In this document: positions 24,903-34,585 of the stretch, piece after piece | How the letters are laid out: every line of letters starts with the position of its first letter | Numbering within the stretch: the stretch's first letter is position 1 | Source of the DNA: SB11 sp964584305 | GTDB lineage: Bacteria > Bacteroidota > Bacteroidia > UBA8524 | Reading direction: 5' to 3' | Assembly: GCA_964584305.1 (NCBI GenBank) | Contig: CAZOZL010000011.1 | Span: 1-64,000, forward strand | Length of the DNA stretch: 64,000 nt | Notes under the pieces: generated by a model | Told to the model about the DNA's origin: nothing | Databases searched by the model: none | What the model saw: the letters and a program-made list of their open reading frames with translations, nothing else | Position numbers and translations under genes: made by a program

Positions 24903-25207
24903 AAGTTTTAGGATAAGCTATAAAAAATTAGTTGAGAAGAGTTATTCATAGTGGTTTGCTGATAGGTATAACTCAGCTTTTTCTACCCTTCCAAGCCCCC
25001 CCCTACTCGTTTACCACAAAGGTACTGTGGTTTTTTGATAGTAATTTGCCCATTACCCAAAAAAGTAAAACTTGATTATTAATTCCCAATGAAAATTGTG
25101 TGAAATGAAAAAAAAGAGAACTACTTTAGAATCTGTTGTTAAAGAGTGGCAATAAATGCAGGATAAAAAATAAAGCCCATAATACAACCTCAAAGCCGCA
25201 TTACACC
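24903..25207. other. Intergenic region between converging genes
   Basis: 305 bases between the WD40 gene and the 1894-residue repeat protein, which converge here. I see no ORF, tRNA or clear hairpin terminator. The only oddity is a run of eight C residues near 24997-25004. Confidence 0.5.
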
Positions 25208-28200
25208 CTACCTAAGCAAAGTAATACTACCTCTATCGGCATGGTTATATATAAAGCCTAATTCATCAAAAGTGGCTTGTATTTGCCATGTATAAACGCC
25301 ACCAGGTGCGGCGTTGCCATTAGCAAAGTTCCCATTCCACCCTTTTCCTATTTCTTTGGTAGAAAAGATAAGCCCACCCCATCTATCAAATACTTTAAAG
25401 TTAATTTTTATTATATCATCCAAATAAGGCAGAAAAACATCGTTTAACCCGTCTCCGTTAGGCGTAAAACCCGTTGGGAAATAATAGTTACAATCGTAAT
25501 TGCGGTAACTAATGTTTATTGCATCAGTAAGGGTATCGCATATATTATATAGGGTAATTTTATATAGCCCAGGCTGTCTTACCACATAGTTAGGGGTTTT
25601 TCTACCATCTTGCCATAAGTAGGTAGAGTTGGGAAAACTGACATCAAAAAATATAGGTTCGCGCTTGCATAAGGTAGTATCAGCTCCTAAACCTAATATA
25701 GGTAAGGGGTGTACTACGGTATATTTTGTGGTATCGCTAAAGCAGCCATTTACCTGTACGGTATAGGTTACAGAATCATTACCTAAAATACCCGTTGGCA
25801 CATAGTTGTTACCCATCACATTACCTCCCACAAATGTTCCACCAGCTACTATTGGCACTAATGCTACCGTAGGATAATCAGTGCAAAAAAGTGCAGCCAA
25901 ACCTGTAAAATCAGGGTTAGGGTGTCTATATACCTCTATTCCTCCCATAATTGAATCTTTACAATTGAAGTTAGAGGTGAGTAATAGTTTTAGCTGGTAA
26001 AAGCCAGTGTTATTATACTTGAAACTTGGTGCTAAAATAGTAGCCGTTTGTCCGTCAGAGAAACTCCAGTTTTGGGCGAGTGTGCCTTCTTTTATGGTTG
26101 ATGTGTTGGTAAAATCAAATTGCTGGGTTTCAAAGCACTGGTTACTATCATTTACTACATAAGTAGGTGTGGGTTTGCTGTGTACTACCACATATTTGCC
26201 TCCTGTATCAATACATCCAAAATTGCTGGTAGCTTTTAGCACCACACGAAAGGTGGAATCATAAAAATACCTGATGGCAGTATCGTTACAATTGCAATTA
26301 TCTCCGTTGGCAAAATCCCACTCATACGTTAGTGTTCCATATTTAATAGAACTTTGGTTGGTAAAAACAAACAGGTTATTGTTTACACATTGTCCACTAT
26401 CATTTATTATAAAATCTATTGTAGGTTTAGGTTGTACATAAACATTTTTAGTTATGGTATCTAAACACCCAAAATCTGATTGGGATACTAATTTTACTGT
26501 ATATATCCCATCGTTGGTATATATGTTTTGCCCATTAGGCAATACAGTATTATTTCCATCATCATAAAACCACTGATAGTTAAGTACGCCACTATCAATA
26601 GTAGTGGTGTTGGTAAACATAAAATTATTTATTTCAACACATTGAGTATCATTATTAATAGTAAAATTTGCTGTGGGCTTGGGATATATCAACACCAAAC
26701 GGGTAATAGTATCGTAACAATTGTCTCCTGTTTTTGTAATTAAGGTAGGACGATATTCGCCGTTAACCATGTAGTTCACTGCTGTATCTTTTGTGGTAGT
26801 TTTTATCCCGTTATCAAAATCCCACGTGTAGCTAAGTGGTGTAGTATATTTAATTGTGCTTTGGTTGGTAAATACAAAAATACCAGGGTTAACACACTGG
26901 CTACTATCATCAATAGCAAAGCCCGCAATAGGTTTGGGTATAACTGTAATTGGCTTTTGTAATGAGTCTATGCAGTTGAAGTTTGATATAGCTTTAAGCG
27001 TAGTTGTATAAACCCCATCAATAGAGTAGCCGTACTTACTATCAGAAGTTGTGAGGCTGTCTCCATTGCCATAAAACCATACATATTGCATGGTGCCATA
27101 TTTTATTAATGATTTATTAGTAAACGAGAATAAATCTGTATTTACACATTGTGCAGTATCATCAATAGCAAAACTTACTTGGGGTACTGGGTACACTACC
27201 ACTTGTTTATCAATAGAATCAATACACCCTTGGTTTGAAGTTTCTTTTAGTTTTATGGTATAAGTAGTATCATCACTAAAAGTAAAAATTGGATTTTGAG
27301 TGCTTGTATTCCCTTCATTACCCAGTTTCCACTCATGGGTAAAAGTGCCTTGTTTTATTGTGCTTGTATTGGTAAAATTAAACACATTGGTATTTAAACA
27401 TTGACCGCTATTGTTTATATCAAAATTGGGTTGGGGTACGGAATAAACTATCATGGTACGGCTAATGGTGTCATAGCATCCCTCGCTTGATTTTGGAATT
27501 AATGTAACCGTATAGTTGGTGTCTTTTTGGAAAACTATTGTAGTATTTGTTTTTATACTTTGCTTTCCATTATCAAAATCCCATAGGTAGGTAAGGCTTC
27601 CCTTTTTTAAAGTAGATGTGTTTGAAAAAACAAAGTTATTGGTATTTAAACACTGGCTACCATCATTTTGGGTAAAGCCTGCCTGCGGTTTTGGAAAAAC
27701 TACCATTTGGCGAGAAATAGAATCAACACAATTAAAATTTGAAGTCGCTTTTAACCAAACCGTATAAGTTGTATCAATGGAGTACCCCGTACTTGGATTA
27801 ACATCTGTTGATGTTGTTGTGTTCTCAAAATCCCACTCATACGTTTGCGTGCCTTGTTTTATTGTTGATGTGTTGCTAAAAGTAAAGGTGTTAAAGTTAA
27901 CACATTGCGAACTGTCGTTTACTGTAAACGAGGGTGCTGGCTTACTTTGCACATCTATATATTTGCCTGCTGTATCCGTACAGCCAAAATTTGTAGTTGC
28001 CCTTAACACTACTCTATATATACTATCGTATGTATAGTTTATAGTTGTATCGGTACAGTTGCACGAGTTTCCGTTGGCAAAATCCCATGTATAGCTTAGT
28101 GTACCATATTTTACCAATGAACTATTGGTAAAAACAAAGGCGTTATTATTTACACATTGCCCGCTATCATTAACTGTAAATGCGAGAGAAGGTTGTGGGC

Positions 28201-30892
28201 GCACCACCACTTCTTTTGTTATTGAGTCAATACAGCTAAGGTTGGATGTACTAATTAGTTTTACCAAAAAGGTATCGCTTGCAGAGTAATTTTTCAGTGC
28301 GTTTGAGTTTGATAAAGTGCTTCCATCGCCAAATAGCCATTTATGTGTTACTGTTCCATAGGCTATTGCCGATGTGTTGGTATAGCTAAAACTATTTGCT
28401 GTTAGGCACTGGCTACTATCGTTTACGGTAAAATTTGGATTGGGTTTAGGAAAAACAAACATCGGTTTTGTTAAAGAGTCTTTACAGCCTTCTGATGATG
28501 TTAAAACAAGTTTGGCAAAATATGTGTTATAAGCAGTATAGGTATGGCTTGGCGATTTTAAAACTGAACTATTGGCATCTCCAAAATCCCAGTCAAAAGT
28601 TAAACTTCCTTGTTTTATAGTGCTTGAGTTAGAAAAATTAAAATTATTGCCATTTACACATTGGCTGCTATCGTTAATGGTGAATTGTGTAACAGGGTTT
28701 GGATGTACTACCACTTCTTTTTTAAGGGAGTCTGTACAGCCATATGTAGAGGTTACAAATAATTTAGAGATATAGTTACCATCATCAACATACTGTAAAG
28801 CGGGGTTTTTTAAAATAGAAGAATCACCGTTGCCTAAAAACCATTTATAATTTTGTGTGCCATAGCTAATGGTAGATTGATTAGTAAATGTAAAACTATT
28901 TGTATTAAGGCATTGTACAGTATCGTTAATAGTAAAGGCGGCTTTAGGAACAGGGCGTACAATAAGAGACTGCACCATAGAATCACTACACCCTTTTACA
29001 GTTACCCCCTTCAACTTTATACTAATAGTATCAATAGTAGCAAATGTATGTTTTGGGCTTGTTTTAGTACTGGTAATGGTATCGCCAAAAGTCCAAAAAT
29101 AGCTTATACTATCTGGTGTTGAGAAATCAGTAGTATTAGTAAAACTAATACTGTTTTTTTCACATTTTAGCCCCGTAGTAAAGTTAGTTTCTGGTATTTC
29201 ATCCCATCTCACCCTAACAGTATCCCACCATGTGCACCCAATAGAGTCTGTAACTGTAATCCAATATTTATTTCCTTTTGTAGTGTCTAATTGCAGTGTT
29301 GTTAGCGTATCAGTAGGTGCAGTATTCCAAACAAATTTAAAAGGCTCAACACCATCAACAGTATAAGTTGTAATATTAATTAGTTTATTTTCACAAGCAA
29401 AAGTATCATTAGTAGTTACGTGTACCTCAACGTGTTCAGGTATTTGCACAGTATCTGCATAAATAGTATTACAGTCTCCTAAAGCATTAAGTTCAAGCGA
29501 AACAATCATCAGTCCTTTTGGTATAAGCAGGGTATCGTATTGGCGTGATGAGGTAGAAACTACATTGCCCAGCGAATCTCTAACCGTCCATTTTTGGGTT
29601 AAATCATCGTAATTTCTATTGGGTGTAAACCCTACTTTTACATGACCACACCCCAAATTTAAATTACTAGTTACAGCCTGTGGTTTATCATAAACAAAAA
29701 CTGTAAATGCTCTTATTCCCTGCCCTGGAAACGGACAGGCATCATCTCTGGCAGTTACGGTAAATGTATGGGGTACATTACTTACATCACTAAGTGTAGG
29801 TGTCCATTCAAACCTTGCCGAATCTAATTTTCCATTAGAAATGGTGAATTTTCCTTTTGGAATTCCTCTATTCCAAAATAGTCGCACAGAATCACCTGAA
29901 TTTGCATCAATTGTTCTTATATCTATTATAACAGTTTCACCTGGGCAGGTAGTATCAGATTTACCTATTATAACAGGGTTTTTATTACTACAACTGATAA
30001 CAATTATTTGTAAATCGCGCCGTGTTTTCCCAATTATTCTCATTACCCCTAAAGTATCTTTTCGCCATTCTGCTACTTCAAGTACCATTACAGAAACTTG
30101 GTTTGCAATTGTTGGTCTAAAGTTTAAATCGCCCGTAACAGGGTCTAACCTAAACCCTGCGGGTGGAGTTAAATTAGTATTGGGAAACCCAACAAAAGTA
30201 AGAGGTGCGATTGCTGAAAATTGACCTGAATATCCGATAGTGGTGTTTTTTTTCCTTAGTGGGGCAACTAATTTATAAGATAAAGAATCTCCTTGGTCAA
30301 CGGTATCAATAGCGCCATTGTTAAAAACAAAATCGTTGTTTCGGCAAATAAGAACTGTTGCAGGCGTTGAGAATATAGGCGAGCTATTGCACTTGCTTAA
30401 ATCGGTTCGTAAAGTGGCTTCGGTATAAAAACGAGCATTAGCTGAGCCAGTAGAAATACTGCCATTACGGCAACACTCTTCCCAGCTTATAGTAAACTCT
30501 TTACAATTAATACTTGATAAGTCTATTGTTGTTGTAAAAGTATATTCATATATACCATAAGCAAAACTACCACCAGCGCACTTGCTTTTTGCGGTACATT
30601 TAGGGTCTAAACCAGTGATATCTTTTCTGCCAATATAAGTTAAGGCCTTTGTAGAAGACCAAGACGAAGTATTACAATCAACATCTATGTTTTGCACCGT
30701 CGATAGTGCTATCCCACTACAATCTCGATATACTTTTAGAGTAACTTTATACTTCCATTTACTTAAACACTCATAGCTAATATCACTCCCCATAACGTGC
30801 GTTGCATAAGAAGCACTACTCATCATAAGAAAACACAGGGTAACAATAATTAACCTGCCCCATTTAGAAATTTTATAACCTGAAAATGCCAT
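25208..30892 (-). CDS. Giant PKD-like repeat protein with CHU_C sorting domain
   Basis: This 1894-residue cell-surface protein has a signal peptide (RLIIVTLCFLMMSSASYA) and an N-terminal region starting THVMGSDISYECL, with VYRDCSG, a beginning often seen in Bacteroidota gliding-type proteins. After about 350 residues of Ig-like domains and one divergent repeat, there are 12 tandem PKD-like repeats of about 82-84 residues (coordinates about 28945 down to 25910). Each carries a FTINDSSQCVN-type start, a FTNTSTIK.GT block, a YEWDFGNG-type core and a CxDSxxK end. The C-terminus (about residues 1800-1894, with FTPNGDGLNDVF, FDRWGG and a final ITLLR) is the gliding-motility-associated CHU_C domain, a type IX secretion signal. 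Paired cysteines per repeat suggest disulfides. Role by inference: adhesin or surface filament. Confidence 0.9.
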   Translation of the reverse strand: MAFSGYKISKWGRLIIVTLCFLMMSSASYATHVMGSDISYECLSKWKYKVTLKVYRDCSGIALSTVQNIDVDCNTSSWSSTKALTYIGRKDITGLDPKCTAKSKCAGGSFAYGIYEYTFTTTIDLSSINCKEFTISWEECCRNGSISTGSANARFYTEATLRTDLSKCNSSPIFSTPATVLICRNNDFVFNNGAIDTVDQGDSLSYKLVAPLRKKNTTIGYSGQFSAIAPLTFVGFPNTNLTPPAGFRLDPVTGDLNFRPTIANQVSVMVLEVAEWRKDTLGVMRIIGKTRRDLQIIVISCSNKNPVIIGKSDTTCPGETVIIDIRTIDANSGDSVRLFWNRGIPKGKFTISNGKLDSARFEWTPTLSDVSNVPHTFTVTARDDACPFPGQGIRAFTVFVYDKPQAVTSNLNLGCGHVKVGFTPNRNYDDLTQKWTVRDSLGNVVSTSSRQYDTLLIPKGLMIVSLELNALGDCNTIYADTVQIPEHVEVHVTTNDTFACENKLINITTYTVDGVEPFKFVWNTAPTDTLTTLQLDTTKGNKYWITVTDSIGCTWWDTVRVRWDEIPETNFTTGLKCEKNSISFTNTTDFSTPDSISYFWTFGDTITSTKTSPKHTFATIDTISIKLKGVTVKGCSDSMVQSLIVRPVPKAAFTINDTVQCLNTNSFTFTNQSTISYGTQNYKWFLGNGDSSILKNPALQYVDDGNYISKLFVTSTYGCTDSLKKEVVVHPNPVTQFTINDSSQCVNGNNFNFSNSSTIKQGSLTFDWDFGDANSSVLKSPSHTYTAYNTYFAKLVLTSSEGCKDSLTKPMFVFPKPNPNFTVNDSSQCLTANSFSYTNTSAIAYGTVTHKWLFGDGSTLSNSNALKNYSASDTFLVKLISTSNLSCIDSITKEVVVRPQPSLAFTVNDSGQCVNNNAFVFTNSSLVKYGTLSYTWDFANGNSCNCTDTTINYTYDSIYRVVLRATTNFGCTDTAGKYIDVQSKPAPSFTVNDSSQCVNFNTFTFSNTSTIKQGTQTYEWDFENTTTSTDVNPSTGYSIDTTYTVWLKATSNFNCVDSISRQMVVFPKPQAGFTQNDGSQCLNTNNFVFSNTSTLKKGSLTYLWDFDNGKQSIKTNTTIVFQKDTNYTVTLIPKSSEGCYDTISRTMIVYSVPQPNFDINNSGQCLNTNVFNFTNTSTIKQGTFTHEWKLGNEGNTSTQNPIFTFSDDTTYTIKLKETSNQGCIDSIDKQVVVYPVPQVSFAIDDTAQCVNTDLFSFTNKSLIKYGTMQYVWFYGNGDSLTTSDSKYGYSIDGVYTTTLKAISNFNCIDSLQKPITVIPKPIAGFAIDDSSQCVNPGIFVFTNQSTIKYTTPLSYTWDFDNGIKTTTKDTAVNYMVNGEYRPTLITKTGDNCYDTITRLVLIYPKPTANFTINNDTQCVEINNFMFTNTTTIDSGVLNYQWFYDDGNNTVLPNGQNIYTNDGIYTVKLVSQSDFGCLDTITKNVYVQPKPTIDFIINDSGQCVNNNLFVFTNQSSIKYGTLTYEWDFANGDNCNCNDTAIRYFYDSTFRVVLKATSNFGCIDTGGKYVVVHSKPTPTYVVNDSNQCFETQQFDFTNTSTIKEGTLAQNWSFSDGQTATILAPSFKYNNTGFYQLKLLLTSNFNCKDSIMGGIEVYRHPNPDFTGLAALFCTDYPTVALVPIVAGGTFVGGNVMGNNYVPTGILGNDSVTYTVQVNGCFSDTTKYTVVHPLPILGLGADTTLCKREPIFFDVSFPNSTYLWQDGRKTPNYVVRQPGLYKITLYNICDTLTDAINISYRNYDCNYYFPTGFTPNGDGLNDVFLPYLDDIIKINFKVFDRWGGLIFSTKEIGKGWNGNFANGNAAPGGVYTWQIQATFDELGFIYNHADRGSITLLR
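25910..28945 (-). repeat. Tandem repeats of about 250 bp coding for PKD-like units
   Basis: Twelve tandem units of about 245-255 bases within the 1894-residue protein gene. Every unit has the QC(V/L)N cysteine and a terminal CxD cysteine. Units are diverged at DNA level, so the array should be stable to recombination but still hard for short-read assembly; copy number here may not be exact. Confidence 0.85.
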
Positions 30893-30999
30893 TTAATAAC
30901 CTACCTTATTGCCAAAAGTAGTGAAATAAATGCTTCTTTTCACTACTCTCTTCTCATTTATAAACCTAAAACTCCCAGTGCAAATTGTGCGCAAACAAA

Positions 31000-31034
31000 A
31001 AAAGCCTCTCAACGAAAAATAGCTGAAAGGCTTT
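31000..31034 (-). terminator. Terminator-like hairpin, duplicate copy
   Basis: On the minus strand AAGCCTTTCA and TGAGAGGCTT form a stem around a short loop, followed by T residues. It is a near copy of the terminator at 31139-31168, downstream of the degenerate tRNA copy. Confidence 0.6.
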
Positions 31035-31040
31035 CTATCA

Positions 31041-31101
31041 TTAGCCGGGGGAACCTACGACCCTCCCGATAGCAAATCGGGATGCGCTGAACTGACTGCG
31101 C
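31041..31101 (-). pseudogene. Degenerate tRNA copy
   Basis: This is a partial copy of a tRNA next to tRNA-Pro. It shares the flanking terminator, the GGGTCGTAGGTTC variable/T-arm run and the D-arm GCGC...GCGCA with the intact gene. About 11 bases of the T-loop and 3' T-stem are missing, the 5' acceptor half has no partner, and the anticodon arm is replaced by a perfect six-base palindrome (CCCGAT / ATCGGG) whose loop would read TTTGCTA (TGC in the anticodon position). It cannot fold into a normal tRNA. Confidence 0.7.
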
Positions 31102-31138
31102 AATCTCATTGTAATTAAACGATTCGCGCAAACAAAAA

Positions 31139-31168
31139 AAAGCCCCTCAACGTTAGCTGAAAGGCTTT
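31139..31168 (-). terminator. Terminator of the tRNA-Ser/tRNA-Pro operon
   Basis: On the minus strand AAGCCTTTCA pairs with TGAGGGGCTT (two G-T pairs) and is followed by a run of eight T. It lies 11 bases after the 3' end of tRNA-Pro. Confidence 0.8.
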
Positions 31169-31178
31169 CTATCATTAG

Positions 31179-31252
31179 TCGGGGTGACAGGATTCGAACC
31201 TACGACCCTCTGCTCCCAAAGCAGATGCGCTACCGGGCTGCGCTACACCCCG
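31179..31252 (-). tRNA. tRNA-Pro (anticodon TGG)
   Basis: A 74-base cloverleaf on the minus strand. The acceptor stem is CGGGGTG/CACCCCG with discriminator A, the D-arm GCGC/GCGC, the anticodon stem TCTGC/GCAGA with loop TTTGGGA (anticodon TGG), and the T-arm GTAGG-TTCGAAT-CCTGT. The CCA end is not encoded. It lies 21 bases after tRNA-Ser in one operon. Confidence 0.96.
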
Positions 31253-31273
31253 AAAATTATTTTTATGAAATTG

Positions 31274-31360
<87 letters not shown>

Positions 31361-31376
31361 TTTCATAAAAGGAGTG

Positions 31377-31407
31377 CAAAAATACACCTCGTAAATCAAT
31401 ATGCAAA
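31377..31407 (-). promoter_or_regulatory. Promoter of the tRNA operon
   Basis: On the minus strand TTTG (31404-31407), exactly 19 bases, then TATTTTTG (31377-31384). This is a perfect match to the Bacteroidota consensus TTTG-N19-TAnnTTTG, about 17 bases before the 5' end of tRNA-Ser. Confidence 0.85.
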
Positions 31408-31420
31408 CATTATTTTAGGT

Positions 31421-32143
31421 TTATGCAAATACTTCTGCCAAAATTTTATGTGATTTCAGTTCTTTAAAGTCCTCGCTATGTAGTTTATAGTATAATAATA
31501 GCTTATCTAACAGGTCTTTGCGTTGTATAGCGTGGCTTTGCAAGTCTATCACCTTATTTGCGTTACAGGTGTATAGTTGATAGATGAGTTGTGCTTGTGC
31601 TTCATCAAAATATAAAGGTTCGTTAATTTTTTTTGAAAATATCCCCTGCTGGGGTAAAAAAACAGCATCGGGCTGCCACGTATCATAAGCTGGGGGGAAA
31701 CCTAAATATTTTGACAGTTTTATTAACCAAAAGGCAGGATATAACCCCACTAATGACGGGGCTTGCTCTATATAGTTTATACTATCAAAGAGGAATTTAA
31801 ACAAATCGGTATTTTTTTCTTTCTCTATTATCACCTTGCCCAATACTTCTTGCATAAATATTATTACCGCTGTTTTTACCATATCAGTATAAATGCTTTG
31901 CAACATAGGGTAGCAACGTAGTTCTTTTATGCGTTGAAGGTTGGCATTGTTACGCTGGTAAATATCGGCTTCTAAAAGATTAAGAGGCTGTAAATGGGCT
32001 GCATTTATGGGTGCTTTTTTACTGCGTATATTATTAATGATAAAAGACTCTAAACCAAACTCTTCTGTATAAAGTTTAGCGATAACACTATTTTCGGAGT
32101 ATTTTATAGTTCGTAAAAGTATGGCTCGGGTTTTGGCAAGCAC
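31421..32143 (-). CDS. recO: DNA repair protein RecO
   Basis: This recombination mediator helps RecR load RecA on gaps covered by single-strand binding protein. The 240 residues match the family. The N-terminal OB-fold starts LAKTRAILLRTIKYSENSVIAKLYTEEFG, with the basic NNIRSKKAP segment, followed by helices with ELRCYPMLQSIYTDMVK and EQAPSLVGLYPAFWLIKLSKYLGFPP, as in Bacteroidota RecO. The zinc cysteines of some RecO proteins are absent, common in this phylum. The start is GTG at 32143 (no better ATG), 7 bases after the stop of porZ. The gene order porZ-recO is recurrent in Bacteroidota. Confidence 0.93.
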   Translation of the reverse strand: MLAKTRAILLRTIKYSENSVIAKLYTEEFGLESFIINNIRSKKAPINAAHLQPLNLLEADIYQRNNANLQRIKELRCYPMLQSIYTDMVKTAVIIFMQEVLGKVIIEKEKNTDLFKFLFDSINYIEQAPSLVGLYPAFWLIKLSKYLGFPPAYDTWQPDAVFLPQQGIFSKKINEPLYFDEAQAQLIYQLYTCNANKVIDLQSHAIQRKDLLDKLLLYYKLHSEDFKELKSHKILAEVFA

Positions 32144-32150
32144 AGTTCTC

Positions 32151-34406
32151 TTATTTACTGCCGTTTATTATCAGTACTTTAGCCACATAGGTGTCGCTTC
32201 CGTCATCAGTACCGCTAAAAATAAGATATACGCCTGTTGATGCTTTTCTGCCATCAAAATTTCTGCCGTTCCACGTTGCCATCCCTCCATTTGCCTGTGT
32301 TTCATAAATAAGTTTTCCTGCAACATCAGTTATTTTTATATTGGCATCTTGTGCCAAACCTCTTATAGAGATAGGGCCTTCAAAGTTTTCTCTTACAGGG
32401 TTGGGAAATACCAAAACATCGCTGTGCGTTTCTTCGCCTTTTGTAGCATCGCCTTTATATGATATTATCCCTCTATCCGTAGCAAAAAATACTTCTCCAG
32501 TTTTTTCATTTACTGTTATTTGTGCTACTCGGTTAGAAAACAAAGGACTATTATCAATATTAAAATTCAATAGTATTTCTTGCCCATCAGGCGATACCAA
32601 CCAAGCACCATTATCCGTACCGAACCATTTGCGGTTTCCGCCATCAATATAAATGCTGTTTATTACCTCCTCGCCTAATAGGTAGCCTATGTCTGTCCCT
32701 TCACCAATAATAATTTGCCGTGCATCAGATGGGTTTGCCGAAAATATATTTGATGGGTTAGAAAACACCACAGGTCCTTTAAGTGTGCCTACCCAAATTT
32801 CTCCGTCAAGGTCTTTGGCTATGCAGTTTACTTGGTTATCGGGCAGTGCGCCTTGCCCTTCATTAGTACTTAACAGTTTAGGTCCCAAATGTTTATTAGG
32901 ATTTAGAGGCGAGTTATCATCATCATATACTATTAAACCATAGCTGCTATTTCTTGGGGCAATAATCCATTTTCTATTTCTATCATCTACCACTATTTGA
33001 CTAAGAAAGTTAACATTGTTTAATAAAAACGATTTCCAAATGCCTTCTTTTGTCCGCACTGCTAATGCAGAATCAGCCCCGTAATTTGACACCCACAAAT
33101 TACCGTTATTATCTACCGCCAAGCCTGCAATAAAATTTAAACTATTAAGTTTTAAAGTGCTATTGTCATTGTTATACAAGTCCTTCACTTTGCCCTCATT
33201 TAGCCTGACTAAGCCTTGCCTATACGCTCCCAACCAAACATCTTTGGTTTTTGGGTCGGCTATAACTGCATAAAAATCTTCTAATGTATCAGTAGTAGGA
33301 TTGGGATGTTCCAAACTATTAATCCATTTATCATCTTTATAGCGATAGTATCCATTTAGGCTAAAGGTAAAGGTAAAATCACCACCAATTTGCCCACCCG
33401 CAACAATAACTTCATCGCCTATACTTGCCATTAAACCCGTGCGTAAATTATACGGTCCATTAGGTGCTGTGAAACGGATGCTGTTATCGGGAAGTAAACG
33501 TATTGTACCCGCATTGTCTGTAGTGTACCATATATTTTGTGCACTGCCCAAAACGGCTGTTTTTAGTGTATTTATAAATCGCTTTGAAATGGCTAAAGAT
33601 GTATTAACGGTAATAAGTGTGTCGCGTTTGCTAATGGCTAAAGTAGTACCATTTGTATATAAACTGTTATAAAAACCCTGTGGCAAAAAAGTAGTCCAAG
33701 TACTACCGTTATAATAGTTTATAGTTTGGCTTCTAAGTGCAAATAGTTTGTTATCAAACAACCGTAAACTACGGGTTGCCCCTGTATCAAATTGTGTCCA
33801 CGTTATAGGGTCGTTAAGGTTTGCACCTATCAAGGGGGCATTATATATACCTATTGATGTGCCGACATAAATTTTGTTTTTCCACAGTATTACATCGTTT
33901 ATATCGCCAATATTCAAATCTTTGTATGATGCTACAATTATAGGGTCTGTTATTTCCTCTAAGTTCATTACTACCACCCCAAAAGTACTTGCCAAATAAG
34001 CACGATTACCATCAAAAACTATATTATTAATAGCTTTAACACCACTAACAAATGCCCGTTGTATGTCAGTAACATTAATAATTGTACCCTTATGTACCAT
34101 ATCTATATTAGCATCTTGATACGCTATAATTAAAACATCGGTCTTCTCATTATATGCCATATAGCTAACGGCAATGTCAGAAAAGCCTTGAATTTTAGAT
34201 AATCTTTCGGCAGTGTTATTTTCTTTATCATACCTATAAAAGCCAAAGTTAGCCCACGAGTATATATACCGAGGGGTTTCTACAATACCCACAGTATTAT
34301 TAAAAGGTAAATGTATGCGCCATTGCCCCGTACCAATTTGTTGTGCGCCAACAATGGTAGTAAATAAAATAAATACTATTAAAATCCCTTTCTTTACTCT
34401 GAACAT
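32151..34406 (-). CDS. porZ: PorZ-like beta-propeller protein of the type IX secretion system
   Basis: This 751-residue exported protein has a signal peptide (ILIVFILFTTIVGAQ), followed by QIGTGQWRIHLPFNNTVG, the typical beginning of PorZ. The body is made of two beta-propellers of the two-component-regulator type (units such as GFYRYDKENNTAERLSKIQG, DVWLGAYRQGLVRLNEGK, EIWVGTLKGPVVFSNPS, KWFGTDNGAWLVSPDG). The last 85 residues (DVLVFPNPVRENFEGPISI to AKVLIINGSK) are a type A sorting domain (PNPV..., STGVYLI). In Porphyromonas PorZ is part of the attachment complex that delivers A-LPS to cargo; here I infer the orthologous role from sequence features and the neighbouring recO. Confidence 0.85.
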   Translation of the reverse strand: MFRVKKGILIVFILFTTIVGAQQIGTGQWRIHLPFNNTVGIVETPRYIYSWANFGFYRYDKENNTAERLSKIQGFSDIAVSYMAYNEKTDVLIIAYQDANIDMVHKGTIINVTDIQRAFVSGVKAINNIVFDGNRAYLASTFGVVVMNLEEITDPIIVASYKDLNIGDINDVILWKNKIYVGTSIGIYNAPLIGANLNDPITWTQFDTGATRSLRLFDNKLFALRSQTINYYNGSTWTTFLPQGFYNSLYTNGTTLAISKRDTLITVNTSLAISKRFINTLKTAVLGSAQNIWYTTDNAGTIRLLPDNSIRFTAPNGPYNLRTGLMASIGDEVIVAGGQIGGDFTFTFSLNGYYRYKDDKWINSLEHPNPTTDTLEDFYAVIADPKTKDVWLGAYRQGLVRLNEGKVKDLYNNDNSTLKLNSLNFIAGLAVDNNGNLWVSNYGADSALAVRTKEGIWKSFLLNNVNFLSQIVVDDRNRKWIIAPRNSSYGLIVYDDDNSPLNPNKHLGPKLLSTNEGQGALPDNQVNCIAKDLDGEIWVGTLKGPVVFSNPSNIFSANPSDARQIIIGEGTDIGYLLGEEVINSIYIDGGNRKWFGTDNGAWLVSPDGQEILLNFNIDNSPLFSNRVAQITVNEKTGEVFFATDRGIISYKGDATKGEETHSDVLVFPNPVRENFEGPISIRGLAQDANIKITDVAGKLIYETQANGGMATWNGRNFDGRKASTGVYLIFSGTDDGSDTYVAKVLIINGSK

Positions 34407-34564
34407 AGTTACAATATTAGACAGAAAATACTTTATGCTTGTTGCGTTTTTATGCTAAGTGTTTCTTCTTATTCTTAAACGTTTTTTTGGCTCACTTAGC
34501 GTGCAAACCACAAAGCACTGAATTTTAAAGGCTTATATCTAATGCAAAGAGGATAAAAAATTAG

Positions 34565-34572
34565 TACCTTTG
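34565..34572 (+). promoter_or_regulatory. Candidate -7 element for the MMPL transporter gene
   Basis: TACCTTTG matches TAnnTTTG, 13 bases before the ATG at 34586, so the leader would be only about 6-7 bases. No clear -33 element. Confidence 0.45.
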
Positions 34573-34585
34573 CCGTTTTCGTAAA

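Noticed and set aside
25910..28945. CRISPR or satellite array
   Set aside because: The periodicity of about 250 bp is fully explained by PKD-like protein repeats in one open frame.
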